Source: Alsobacter soli
Lineage (GTDB): Bacteria > Pseudomonadota > Alphaproteobacteria > Rhizobiales > Beijerinckiaceae
DNA: 34,079 bases
Direction of reading: 5' to 3'
Assembly: GCF_003004785.1 (NCBI RefSeq)
Contig: NZ_PVZS01000003.1
Location: 240,002-274,080 of the forward strand
Shown here: in pieces, positions 23,941 through 31,618 of the stretch
Numbering within the stretch: the stretch's first letter is position 1
Layout of the letters: each line of letters starts with the position of its first letter
The notes under the pieces: generated by a model
The model's input: only the letters and a program-made list of their open reading frames with translations
What the model was told of the DNA's origin: nothing
Databases searched by the model: none
Translations under genes and position numbers: made by a program

Positions 23941-25133
23941 TGCGAGCGCCTGCACCCACGCCCCGCGCGTGGGGACGCCTGCGCCGCTTCGCGCTCGGCG
24001 TCCACACGCGGGCGATGCTGTGCCATCATCTGTGGTTCATCAGCCTGACCCTGTTCGCCATCGTCGGCTCGGTCACAGCGATCAACGTGTCGTCCGAGAT
24101 CGCCCAGGTCTGGGCTGAAGGCGCCGCCCTTGGCGCCGCGCCCAGCCGCACGGCGGCGTATATTGCCTATCGATTGCTCGACAACGGCTCGCAAGCCTTC
24201 CCGATCGCCTTTCTGCTTGGGCTGATCTGGGCGGAGGCCGCCCATGCGGCCAGCGGGCGACTGGCCATGGTGCGCACCGTAGGGATGTCCTTTGCAGGCC
24301 GGAGCGCGGCCTTGTTCATCCTCGCGGCAGCATCGGTTCCCGCCCAGTTCCTTCTCGACAACGTGGTCCGTCCATACGCTTTCATGTCGCTGAGCCGGAG
24401 TCACCTGGGCGAATATGGCTGGGCCTACGCGGCCGCGCGCAAGCCGCACGCCTCGTGGCTGGCGGTGGGCGGCCGCGTGATCCAAGCGACGCTCCAGGAT
24501 GCTCCCGATCCGAAACTCGGGCCTGCGACCGTCTATGACTTCGATGCTCAGGGCGATTTGCTGCGCGTGGCCGAGGCGGGCGTATTCGCCGTCAGCCCGG
24601 CCGAGCCGTTCCTGCTGCGGGCTCGCGGCGCTTCGGTCTGGACGATGCAACCTGACAGGGGCGAGGCTGCGTCGGCTGCCGGCGCCGAGGCGCCGGTCGG
24701 CGCGCGCGTCCATCAGGAGGACATCACGATCGCCCTCAGCCCGCGGTGGCTTCTCTATCGGGGCATCCATCCGAAATACGTTCCGTTGCCTGACCTGATC
24801 GCCCTTTCGCGGGACCGCGCGCTGCCGAACAACCCGCCGCAATATGCCGAGTGGCTGCGCATTCGCCTGAGCCAGGCGCTCACGCCCGGGCTCGCCGCGA
24901 TCGCGGTCGCTGGCCTTTTCGCTGTCGCCTACGACCTTTGGGGGCTCGCCGCTGCCGCCATGGCCGGGCTCGCCGCCAGCTATCTGGCCTATTTGGGCGC
25001 ACGCATCGCGGCGATCGCGATCGAGAGCCACTTGGGACCCGCGATCGTCGCCGCCGCGGCGCTGCCTTTGGCGCTCGCCGCGGCGGATGGATGGCTGCTC
25101 TACCGGCTCAGTCCGCGGGAGCACCACCGATGA
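23940..25133 (+). CDS. LptF/LptG-family permease (second)
   Basis: Partner permease of 397 residues. The layout is three N-terminal helices, a periplasmic domain (about 150-310) and three C-terminal helices. The coupling helix is recognisable as EAAHAASGRLAMVRTVGMS (99-117), close to the family's S.RL.AMRT.G.S. Together with the ATPase and the first permease it would form a B2FG-like complex. The N-terminal 25 residues are Arg-rich and cytoplasmic. No gene for an LptC-, LptA- or LptD-like bridge is present in the window, so the route beyond the inner membrane is unseen. A 100-base gap separates it from the carrier protein gene. Confidence 0.82.
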   Translation: MRAPAPTPRAWGRLRRFALGVHTRAMLCHHLWFISLTLFAIVGSVTAINVSSEIAQVWAEGAALGAAPSRTAAYIAYRLLDNGSQAFPIAFLLGLIWAEAAHAASGRLAMVRTVGMSFAGRSAALFILAAASVPAQFLLDNVVRPYAFMSLSRSHLGEYGWAYAAARKPHASWLAVGGRVIQATLQDAPDPKLGPATVYDFDAQGDLLRVAEAGVFAVSPAEPFLLRARGASVWTMQPDRGEAASAAGAEAPVGARVHQEDITIALSPRWLLYRGIHPKYVPLPDLIALSRDRALPNNPPQYAEWLRIRLSQALTPGLAAIAVAGLFAVAYDLWGLAAAAMAGLAASYLAYLGARIAAIAIESHLGPAIVAAAALPLALAAADGWLLYRLSPREHHR

Positions 25134-25233
25134 TTGAATTTTCGGTGGGCGCGTCTTGCTATGCGGGGAACCGCCGTCCATACCAAGCGGCCCGCCTCCG
25201 CCCCGAGGCCTCGGCCTACGACCGGAAGCCAGC

Positions 25234-25518
25234 ATGACAAGCTCCTCCACTGCCGACCGCGACGCCATCACGGCGAGCCTCTTCGACATCGTCGCGGAGG
25301 AGGCGATGGTGGACCGGTCCGCCATCCGCCCGGAGGCGCTGCTGGAAGAACTTGGCGTCAAATCCGCGGATTTCGTGATGATCCTGATGGCCGTGGAGGA
25401 GAAGTTCGGCGTGTACCTCTCGGTGGACGAGGAACTCGCCGAGGCCAAGACGGTGCGGGACCTGACCGACATCGTCGTCACCCGCATCCAGGAGCACCGC
25501 GCCAGGGCTGGCGCGTGA
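25234..25518 (+). CDS. acyl carrier protein
   Basis: Carrier of 94 residues that holds acyl chains on a phosphopantetheine arm. The four-helix ACP pattern is clear, with the modification serine S44 at the start of helix 2 in ELGVKSADFV; canonical ACPs read DSL at this point, so Asp is Lys and Leu is Ala here. MAVEEKFGVYLSVDE follows as in other ACPs. ATG 25234 is preferred over an upstream in-frame start at 25156, which would add 26 Pro/Arg-rich residues. The ketosynthase gene overlaps its stop (GTGA), suggesting that the two work together. Confidence 0.88.
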   Translation: MTSSSTADRDAITASLFDIVAEEAMVDRSAIRPEALLEELGVKSADFVMILMAVEEKFGVYLSVDEELAEAKTVRDLTDIVVTRIQEHRARAGA

Positions 25519-26720
25519 GGCGGGTCGCCGTCACCGGGGTCGGGGCGGTCTCCGCCTGCGGGCTCGGCGCCGAGGCGCTCTGGCGCGCGACTCTGGAAGG
25601 ACGAAGCGGCGTCCGCGAAGTCCTCTTCCCGGCTATGCGCCGCCAGCAGGTGACCCGCGCGGCGAAGCTGCCCGAAGGCCTACTCGCGTCGCTGATGGAG
25701 GGCTCGAAGCCGCGCTTCCAGGACCCCGTGTCCGTGCTGGCCCTCGCCGCCGCCCGCGAGGCGGTCGAGCAGGCCGGCCTCGGGCCAGATGATTTCGGCT
25801 CGCGCTGCGCGGTGGTCTGGGGCACAGGCTTCGGCGGCGCCCCGACGCTGAACGCGGGCTATCACCAGTTCATCTCCGACCCAGGCGGACGCTTCGACCC
25901 CATGACGGTGCCGAAGGTCATGGCGAACGCGCCGGCCTCCTGGATCGGCATGGCTTATGGAGCCACCGGCCCGACCTACTGCATCTCCACAGCCTGCGCC
26001 TCGGCCACGCAGGCCATCGGCCTGGGAACCCAGCTGATCCGCGGCGGCCTTGCGGACCGCTGCATCGTGGGCGGCGCCGAATCGCCGCTCGTCGACGCGC
26101 AGTTCCAGGCCTGGGAAAGCCTGCACGTCATGTCGGCGACAGAGTGCCGGCCGTTCTCGGCCGGGCGCGACGGCATGATGCTGGGCGAAGGCGCGGGCGT
26201 AGTGGTGCTGGAGTCCGCCGAAGCTGCCCGGGAGCGCGGCGCGCACCCCCTGGCGGAGGTCGCCGGCTACGGCGCGACCAGCGACGCCGCCGACCTGCTG
26301 CGCCCGGACGTGGCCGGCGCCGCTGCATGCATGCGCCAGGCGCTCGCCGACGCCGGGATCGAGCCGTCCGCGATCGGCTACGTTAACGCCCACGGCACCG
26401 GAACGGTCGCCAACGACATGACCGAAGCCGAGGCGATCCGCAGTGCGTTCGGGCCGGCCTCCGAGCGCCTCTTGGTCTCGTCCACGAAGCCGGTCCACGG
26501 CCACGCCCTTGGCGCGGCGGGTGCGCTGGAGTTCATCGTGACGCTCTTTGCGCTGCGCGAGCAGACCGCGCCGCCGACGCTCAATTTCACCGCCGCCGAT
26601 CCCCGGGTGGGCATCGAGCCTGTTCCCCACCGGCCGCGGATCTTTTCGGCCGAGGCGGCCCTGACGAACTCCTTCGCCTTCGGCGGCGTGAACGCCTCGC
26701 TGGTCCTGACGCAGGCGTGA
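25515..26720 (+). CDS. beta-ketoacyl-ACP synthase, KAS II (FabF) type
   Basis: Condensing enzyme of 401 residues that elongates an acyl chain with malonyl-ACP. The thiolase-fold active site is complete: Cys161 (STACASA), His293 (NAHGTGT), Lys325 and His330 (STKPVHGHALGAAGA). The late FGGVNASLVL motif is also present. It starts at GTG 25515 inside the ACP stop. A dedicated ACP and KS pair separate from the housekeeping fatty-acid genes usually makes a special acyl chain. No reductase partners lie adjacent except possibly the SDR at 16775. Confidence 0.93.
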   Translation: MRRVAVTGVGAVSACGLGAEALWRATLEGRSGVREVLFPAMRRQQVTRAAKLPEGLLASLMEGSKPRFQDPVSVLALAAAREAVEQAGLGPDDFGSRCAVVWGTGFGGAPTLNAGYHQFISDPGGRFDPMTVPKVMANAPASWIGMAYGATGPTYCISTACASATQAIGLGTQLIRGGLADRCIVGGAESPLVDAQFQAWESLHVMSATECRPFSAGRDGMMLGEGAGVVVLESAEAARERGAHPLAEVAGYGATSDAADLLRPDVAGAAACMRQALADAGIEPSAIGYVNAHGTGTVANDMTEAEAIRSAFGPASERLLVSSTKPVHGHALGAAGALEFIVTLFALREQTAPPTLNFTAADPRVGIEPVPHRPRIFSAEAALTNSFAFGGVNASLVLTQA

Positions 26721-27496
26721 TCATCGAAGTCCCTTATGACGCCGACGCCGCGCTGGCGCTTGCGGATCTCGCCGCTGGCCTGGCTGGGCACGGCCGCGCA
26801 GGCCGGCCCTCCCCGCTCGCGTCCGCGCTCGTCCTCGCCGGCCGCGCGACATCCTCGATGCGAAACCGCCTGGAGCGGTTTCCGGCTGGAACAGCTCTTG
26901 TCCAGGAAAGCCTTCGCCACGCGTCGCGCGGGGTCTTCGCGCACGACGGGGTCGTCGCGGCTCGCGTCGAATTCGACGACAGCGTCGCGCGCGCCCCCGT
27001 CCTGCTGGCCGCCTTCGAACAGCCATCCGCAGGCGCATCGGCCACGCTAACCGCTGGCCTGCGGCTGGCCGACGCTGCAAGCCTCGCCGGCCCTGGCCCC
27101 GATGCGCGAGCCCGCTTGGGGGGCGCGACGCGGCTGCGCACGGCCCCGCTCGCCCCGGCAGTCGTCGCCGGCTACCTGGCGGCAGTGGGGGATCCCAACC
27201 CCATTCATGCGGACAGGGATCGCGCCCGGGCGCTGGGCCTGACCGGGCCGGTGGCGCCGGGCGGGCTGATCGCGCTGCTCGCCGAAGCGGCCGCCCGCGC
27301 CCTGGACTTCCCGAGCGGGGCAACCGTCTACTCGGGCCGATTCCTGAGCCCCGCCCTCGTCGGTGAGCCGTTGGAGCTTGCCGTCGCGCCGCGCCCGAGC
27401 TCGGGCGAAGCCGCCGAGGCGCGCGTTCTGGTCATGACGCCGGGCCTGCGCCTGGTCGCCGTGCTGGATCTCAGGGCTGAGAGCGCCCGCGGCTGA
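26717..27496 (+). CDS. MaoC-like hotdog dehydratase-type protein
   Basis: Protein of 259 residues. The C-terminal half (about 135-255) is a MaoC-type hotdog domain with the hydratase motif GDPNPIH (D159, H164) and VAPGGLIALLAE helix, then FLSPALVGEPL. MaoC domains hydrate or dehydrate acyl thioesters. The first 130 residues match nothing I recognise beyond a possible degenerate second hotdog, as in two-domain dehydratases. Starts at GTG 26717 in the KS stop. It would complete the dehydration step after the ketosynthase and a ketoreductase. It converges on the next gene with a 26-base overlap. Confidence 0.78.
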   Translation: MIIEVPYDADAALALADLAAGLAGHGRAGRPSPLASALVLAGRATSSMRNRLERFPAGTALVQESLRHASRGVFAHDGVVAARVEFDDSVARAPVLLAAFEQPSAGASATLTAGLRLADAASLAGPGPDARARLGGATRLRTAPLAPAVVAGYLAAVGDPNPIHADRDRARALGLTGPVAPGGLIALLAEAAARALDFPSGATVYSGRFLSPALVGEPLELAVAPRPSSGEAAEARVLVMTPGLRLVAVLDLRAESARG

Positions 27497-27872
27497 CCCT
27501 GCGCGGCGCGACCAGGGCCGCGAGCCCGATCAGCAGCGCTCCGACAACCCAGACGCCCAGGAAGGGCCAGATCGCGGCCGCCAAGCCGTCGTGCGTCGCC
27601 CTGTGCCAAACGGCGTATCCGAATAGCACGGGTAGCCCTACGGCAATGGCGGGCACGCGGCCGAACAGCTTAAGAAAACGAACGCGGGTCCCGTTCCGCC
27701 CAAGAAAGGTGATCAGGGTCCCTGTGAACAGGGCGAAGAAGTTGAGCACCAGCGTCGCCGCGGCGGCGGCGAGCACGAAAGCCGCGCTAACCAGCCAGAT
27801 GGCCGCGAGCGGCAAGCCGCCGAGTCCCTGCGGTCGCTCGCGGCCGAAGCTGGCGTAGGCGAGATCAATCAT
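27471..27872 (-). CDS. small polytopic membrane protein of unknown function
   Basis: Protein of 133 residues with three or four hydrophobic segments (about 20-58, 73-86, 99-123), a basic loop (GRNGTRVRF) between them and a basic tail. No family is recognised. It is the last gene of a leftward trio after two glycosyltransferases; its ATG overlaps the stop of the one before (ATGA), which supports it being real. Its role may be in anchoring or moving the glycosylated product, but that is guesswork. Confidence 0.68.
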   Translation of the reverse strand: MIDLAYASFGRERPQGLGGLPLAAIWLVSAAFVLAAAAATLVLNFFALFTGTLITFLGRNGTRVRFLKLFGRVPAIAVGLPVLFGYAVWHRATHDGLAAAIWPFLGVWVVGALLIGLAALVAPRRVSRGRSQP

Positions 27873-28771
27873 CCGAGCGTCTCGAGGTCCTTGGAATTGC
27901 GGGCGTGCGGCCCCGCCCAGAATGAGTCCAGGGCCGCAAGCGCCGCGCGATCGTTGTCGCCGGAGCGGTTGAGCCCCGCGGAGAGGGCGCCGGTCCAGGC
28001 GGCCGCCGTCTCCAGCGGGATCCGCCGGGCCGGCGCGACGATCCGCGGGACGCCACGCCGCGCCAGATGGGCGGAAACCCAGATGTCGTCCACCAGGCGC
28101 ACGGCCTCTGGATAGCCGGAGAAATCGGCCACCGCGTTGTCCAGGGCTCCCGGCGGCAACAGGTAACCCCAGGTGCCGAACAGCACGTCGACGGTCGTTG
28201 GCGCGGCAACCCCGGTGGCGAACACATGCGGAAGCTCGGCCATGCTGCCAAGCCCCCTCAGCCGGACGCCCCGATAGCCGATCGCCGCATCGGGCCGACG
28301 CCGATGGGCGTCGAGAAGCGTGGCGATGAAGTCGCGCGGGTAGATCACGTCGTCATCGACCACGACCAGCGTCGCCCGAGGTTCCGCCTCAAGCACGGGT
28401 AGGAGCTTCGTCGCCGGGCCCTCGTCCGGGCAGCGCAGCACGTCGACTCCTCGCGGCAGGCCGAGTTGAGGAGGATCGGGATAGGCGACGCCATCTCGGC
28501 GGGACCTATGGGGCAGCGCCAGGATGATCCGCGAGGCGGGTTCGTCCTGGTCCAGGAGGCTACGCAGCGTCGGCGCGAGCTTCCGAGCGCGCCCCGGGAT
28601 CGTGGTGAGCGTGACCACGACGCGCTCGGGACGGCAGCCGGGCCGGCCGAAGGCTGGACGGCCGAAATGCAACCGAATAGCCCGCGCCAAAAGCCCCGGG
28701 AGCAAGGCGGGCGGCATGTATCGGAACCGCGCCAACGCCCGCTCGACCTCCCTCGTCACGCGGCCGGCCAT
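27869..28771 (-). CDS. GT-A-type glycosyltransferase (GT2-like)
   Basis: Protein of 300 residues with a single-domain GT-A pattern. There is an N-terminal VVVTLTTIPGRARKLAPTLRSLL (written here in two parts: VVVTLTTIPGR and KLAPTLRSLL), the acidic metal-binding stretch VVVDDDVIYP with DDD at 139-141, and a later VDDIWVS acidic motif. ATG 28771 has GGGGAGG just upstream; the frame stays open further upstream only because it runs through the next gene's antisense. It overlaps the neighbour's stop by 16 bases. It likely adds a sugar to a lipid or glycan. Confidence 0.82.
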   Translation of the reverse strand: MAGRVTREVERALARFRYMPPALLPGLLARAIRLHFGRPAFGRPGCRPERVVVTLTTIPGRARKLAPTLRSLLDQDEPASRIILALPHRSRRDGVAYPDPPQLGLPRGVDVLRCPDEGPATKLLPVLEAEPRATLVVVDDDVIYPRDFIATLLDAHRRRPDAAIGYRGVRLRGLGSMAELPHVFATGVAAPTTVDVLFGTWGYLLPPGALDNAVADFSGYPEAVRLVDDIWVSAHLARRGVPRIVAPARRIPLETAAAWTGALSAGLNRSGDNDRAALAALDSFWAGPHARNSKDLETLG

Positions 28772-29589
28772 GGGACCTCCCCGGCCGAGACCGACCGGAA
28801 CGCCTCGGCAGTCGGGCGCACCAGCGCGCGAGGAAACGGGTTCACCCATCGATCCCGCTCGATCCAGAGCCGGCGGAACGATCTCTGACGCCGATCCTTC
28901 CACGTCCCGAAAGCGCGGTGCCGCGCGTGCATGTTGGTGTTCAGCGGCCACAGATTGGGATAATGGAGCGGGGCAGTCAGGGCGATCGGGCTCGCCAAGG
29001 CCACGTCCCACTCCCTTTCGAAGAACAGGCGGGTCAGCATGCGCGGGCCGGTCGCGTCCTCGACCTCCGCCCTGCTCCGCACGGCGGCCGACAAGGCCAG
29101 CGCCCGCGCCAGGGCCTCCCGAAAGAAGCTGTGCCCGGGCGCCGCCGCGAATACGCAGTTGGCCACCTGAAAGGGCGCGGCGTAGCCCAGTTCCCGGGCG
29201 CGCGCCTTCGTCAACCAGGCCTCGATCGCCAGGACACAGGATCGCCCGCTTAGCAATCTCTCGACCGGCCGCAAACACTCCATGTCGATATCCGCGTAGA
29301 CGCCGCCGTCCCGCACCATGACGGCGTAGCGGAACGCGTCTGCGCGCATCACCGGGAAAGGCATGGCGTCATACGTGGCGAGCCCGTCCGGCGCCACCTC
29401 GGCCACCACGTCGCGGCTGGCCTCGTCGTCGTAGAGCGAGACGACGAAATCTGGATTGTTCTCGATCCAACCACGCCTCAGCCGCGCTGCCGCGGGCGGC
29501 AATTCCTTCGTGCGCCAGGTCTGGGACAACAGCTTTGGAATCGCGGCGCCGGTCGAGGAGGAGATACTAGCCCGGCTTGAACTCCCCAT
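28756..29589 (-). CDS. OCH1-like (DXD) glycosyltransferase
   Basis: Glycosyltransferase of 277 residues with the sugar-binding DXD region seen in OCH1 and capsule or LPS glycosyltransferases. Near the start is IPKLLSQTWRTKELP, then MRADAFRYAVMVRDGGVYADIDME (81-104), where D100 and D102 form the DXD. This family uses a nucleotide sugar and often mannose or galactose. The C-terminal half has many aromatic and Arg residues, without a recognised domain. It is the first gene of the leftward trio, starting 45 bases from the divergent CDP-alcohol transferase gene. Its ribosome site is weak. Confidence 0.82.
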   Translation of the reverse strand: MGSSSRASISSSTGAAIPKLLSQTWRTKELPPAAARLRRGWIENNPDFVVSLYDDEASRDVVAEVAPDGLATYDAMPFPVMRADAFRYAVMVRDGGVYADIDMECLRPVERLLSGRSCVLAIEAWLTKARARELGYAAPFQVANCVFAAAPGHSFFREALARALALSAAVRSRAEVEDATGPRMLTRLFFEREWDVALASPIALTAPLHYPNLWPLNTNMHARHRAFGTWKDRRQRSFRRLWIERDRWVNPFPRALVRPTAEAFRSVSAGEVPWPAA

Positions 29590-29634
29590 GGTAGCAAAGC
29601 GCCTTGTTACAACCTTTGGTCAAGCGATAGGCGA

Positions 29635-30405
29635 ATGCTGGTTTGGATTCAACGCTTCTTCCAGATGGATGACGCGACCTTCCGGTTCGCAGGCTGGTAT
29701 CTTGGCGTGGGCCTGCCGCTGCTGGCGCTCGGCCTGGCGATGTCGAAGCCGCGCCACGGCGGCGCGGCGCTGCGCGCCGCCACGGACCAGCCCTCCGGCG
29801 TGGTCCGGCTGGGGCTCGCGATCGGGCGCGGCGTCGTGCGCGGCGTGGCGAGGCTCCCTGTCACTCCCAACCAGATCACCGTGATCGGGCTCATCCTGAC
29901 GGCGCTGCTCTGTGCGCTGTTGGTCGTGTCGAAAAACAGCTTCTGGTTCGGCTCGGGCCTGATCGCCGCGCTCCTTTTCGACACCCTGGACGGGCTGGTC
30001 GCCCGCGCTCAGGGCGCGTCGACCCGATTTGGCGGGTATCTCGACGCCGTCGTGGACCGTTATCAGGAAGCGGCGATCTACCTCACGGTGGGGTGGGTCC
30101 TGGATCAATGGCCCGTGGCCTTCCTGATCATCACCGGGTCGATGCTGACCAGCTACAACAAGGCCCGAGTGGCTCTCGAGGCCCCGACCGCCAATAAGGA
30201 TTGGCCGGATCTGCTCGAGAAGCCCATACGACTGTTCATCCTGTGCGTGGGCCTGATTGGGGCCCCGATCATGGCGTGGTTCCTGCCCTTCGCGCTGTGG
30301 ATGCTCGCCGCTCTCACCCACTTCACGGCGCTCCAGCGTTTCACCCGGGCCGCGTTTCTGCTTCGGCAAAGGGACGTGGCCGACAGAGTCGGCATGGTCC
30401 CGTGA
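29635..30405 (+). CDS. CDP-alcohol phosphatidyltransferase family enzyme
   Basis: Membrane enzyme of 256 residues that joins an alcohol to CDP-diacylglycerol (or a CDP-diether lipid) with release of CMP. The family signature is exact: D116-x2-D119-G-x2-A-R-x8-G133-x3-D137-x3-D141. Helices flank it on both sides; residues 1-75 form an N-terminal extension with one helix (about 20-37). The SYNKARVALEA segment (about 173-183) recalls inositol-phosphate-transferring members such as archaetidylinositol phosphate synthase, although glycerol-phosphate is equally possible. Its stop overlaps the GTG of a PgpA-type gene, which fits a two-step scheme: transfer of a phosphorylated alcohol, then dephosphorylation. 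Confidence 0.9.
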   Translation: MLVWIQRFFQMDDATFRFAGWYLGVGLPLLALGLAMSKPRHGGAALRAATDQPSGVVRLGLAIGRGVVRGVARLPVTPNQITVIGLILTALLCALLVVSKNSFWFGSGLIAALLFDTLDGLVARAQGASTRFGGYLDAVVDRYQEAAIYLTVGWVLDQWPVAFLIITGSMLTSYNKARVALEAPTANKDWPDLLEKPIRLFILCVGLIGAPIMAWFLPFALWMLAALTHFTALQRFTRAAFLLRQRDVADRVGMVP

Positions 30406-30896
30406 AGGGCGCCGCAGGCCGACGCCCCGGTGTTGCGGAAGTCTTCACGGACTGGCGCTTCCTCGTATCCACGACCGGGGGCGTCGGGCTCGCGCCTTGG
30501 GCGCCCGGAACGGCGGGTTCGGTCGCCGGCATCGCGCTGTTCGCGGCACTGCACCCTCTCCCGCCCGTTTTGCGCGGGTCCGCTTACCTGCTTCTGATCG
30601 CGCTTGCGTCGGTGGCGGCGTCCGGCATGGGAAAGGCGCTCGGGGCGCCGGATCATCAGTCCATCGTCATGGACGAGACCTTGGGCATGAGCCTTGCCCT
30701 GGAGGCGGCTCCGGGCTCCTGGCAAGGGTTCGGCGCCGCGTTCCTGCTCTTTCGCGCGTTGGACATGGCGAAGCCCTGGCCCGTCTACCTTGCGGACAGG
30801 CGTGAAGGTGGATTTTTCGTCATCCTAGACGACCTCCTGGCCGCCGGGTGGACGGCAGCCTGCATCCTGGCGGCGAGATGGGCAGGCGCGCTGTGA
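30402..30896 (+). CDS. PgpA-family phosphatidylglycerophosphatase
   Basis: Lipid phosphatase of 164 residues. PgpA removes the terminal phosphate from phosphatidylglycerophosphate, and relatives may act on other lipid head-group phosphates. Seen are the motif GLAPWAPGTAGS (29-40), the SIVMDE metal-binding segment (87-92) and the FRALDMAKPWP and ILDDLLAAG blocks (140s). Start GTG 30402 overlaps the CDP-alcohol transferase stop (GTGA). Compared with typical PgpA it has the same length and motif order. Its pairing with the transferase points to a head group such as phosphatidyl-glycerol or -inositol. Confidence 0.9.
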   Translation: MKGAAGRRPGVAEVFTDWRFLVSTTGGVGLAPWAPGTAGSVAGIALFAALHPLPPVLRGSAYLLLIALASVAASGMGKALGAPDHQSIVMDETLGMSLALEAAPGSWQGFGAAFLLFRALDMAKPWPVYLADRREGGFFVILDDLLAAGWTAACILAARWAGAL

Positions 30897-31618
30897 ACGC
30901 CTGGACCGCCGAACCGCTCGAAGTGTTTCTCACGGTCGACCTCGAGCCTGACTGCCCTCCCTATCTCTGGACTTGGCGCGGGGTCACGGAAGGCATGCCG
31001 CGCCTGCTGGACCTTTTCGCGCGGGCGGGTATCCCCGTGACGTTCTTCACGACCGGACAAACGGCGGCCCTTTATCCAGCCTGCATCGCGCGGCTCGTCG
31101 CCGATGGGCACGAACTCGCCTGCCACGGCTATTCCCACCGGTCCTTCCGCACCATGGGCTGGCGCGAAGCGCAGGAAGAGATCGCGAGCACGAACGACAT
31201 CCTGCGCCGCTTCGCCTCGGTCACGTCGTTTCGGGCGCCTTATCTCGCCTTCCCCGAGGACTTTCTGGAGTTGTTGGTCGGCCAAGGCTTCACGGTCGAC
31301 GCCTCGCGGGCGCTGTACAAGCCGATGGAGCCGCCGGCCACATGCGCCGGCGCGCCCGCCCGCCTCAGCGCCTCCGTCACCTCCAGCGTCCTGCGCCTGC
31401 CCGCCCCCGTGCGAGACCGATGGCTCGGCCGGCTGCGGAGCCCGGTGACCCTGTTCGTCCACCCCTGGGAATTCGTGGACCTGACCCGCTCGCCCATCCG
31501 CCTCGACTGCCGGTTTCGGACCGGCGAGCCGGCCCTCGCCTGCCTTGGCGCCGTGATCAACCTGTTCAAGACGCGCGGAGCGGCGTTCAAGCTCGTCCGC
31601 GAATTCGCGGGCCAGTGA
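30893..31618 (+). CDS. NodB-type polysaccharide deacetylase
   Basis: Carbohydrate esterase of 241 residues with a NodB fold that removes N-acetyl groups from sugars. Metal-site motifs are D16 in TVDLEPD and the HxxxH (H78, H82; CHGYSH). The R114-AP motif (SFRAPYLAF) and an FVHPWEF histidine near the end also match the family. It starts at GTG 30893 within the PgpA stop; ATG 30878 in frame is also possible. With no signal peptide visible it probably acts inside the cell, for example on an acetylated sugar of a lipid precursor. It converges with the next gene with a 32-base overlap. Confidence 0.88.
   Translation: MNAWTAEPLEVFLTVDLEPDCPPYLWTWRGVTEGMPRLLDLFARAGIPVTFFTTGQTAALYPACIARLVADGHELACHGYSHRSFRTMGWREAQEEIASTNDILRRFASVTSFRAPYLAFPEDFLELLVGQGFTVDASRALYKPMEPPATCAGAPARLSASVTSSVLRLPAPVRDRWLGRLRSPVTLFVHPWEFVDLTRSPIRLDCRFRTGEPALACLGAVINLFKTRGAAFKLVREFAGQ

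Noticed and set aside
25134-25233. Upstream extension of the ACP and ketosynthase frames
   Set aside because: The extra residues are Pro/Arg-rich, and the ATG at 25234 and GTG at 25515 match the family starts.
22995-25487. Open frame of 830 codons on the - strand across the Lpt-like permeases
   Set aside because: Antisense to two permeases with coupling-helix motifs; Ser/Arg/Pro-rich product without a recognisable domain.
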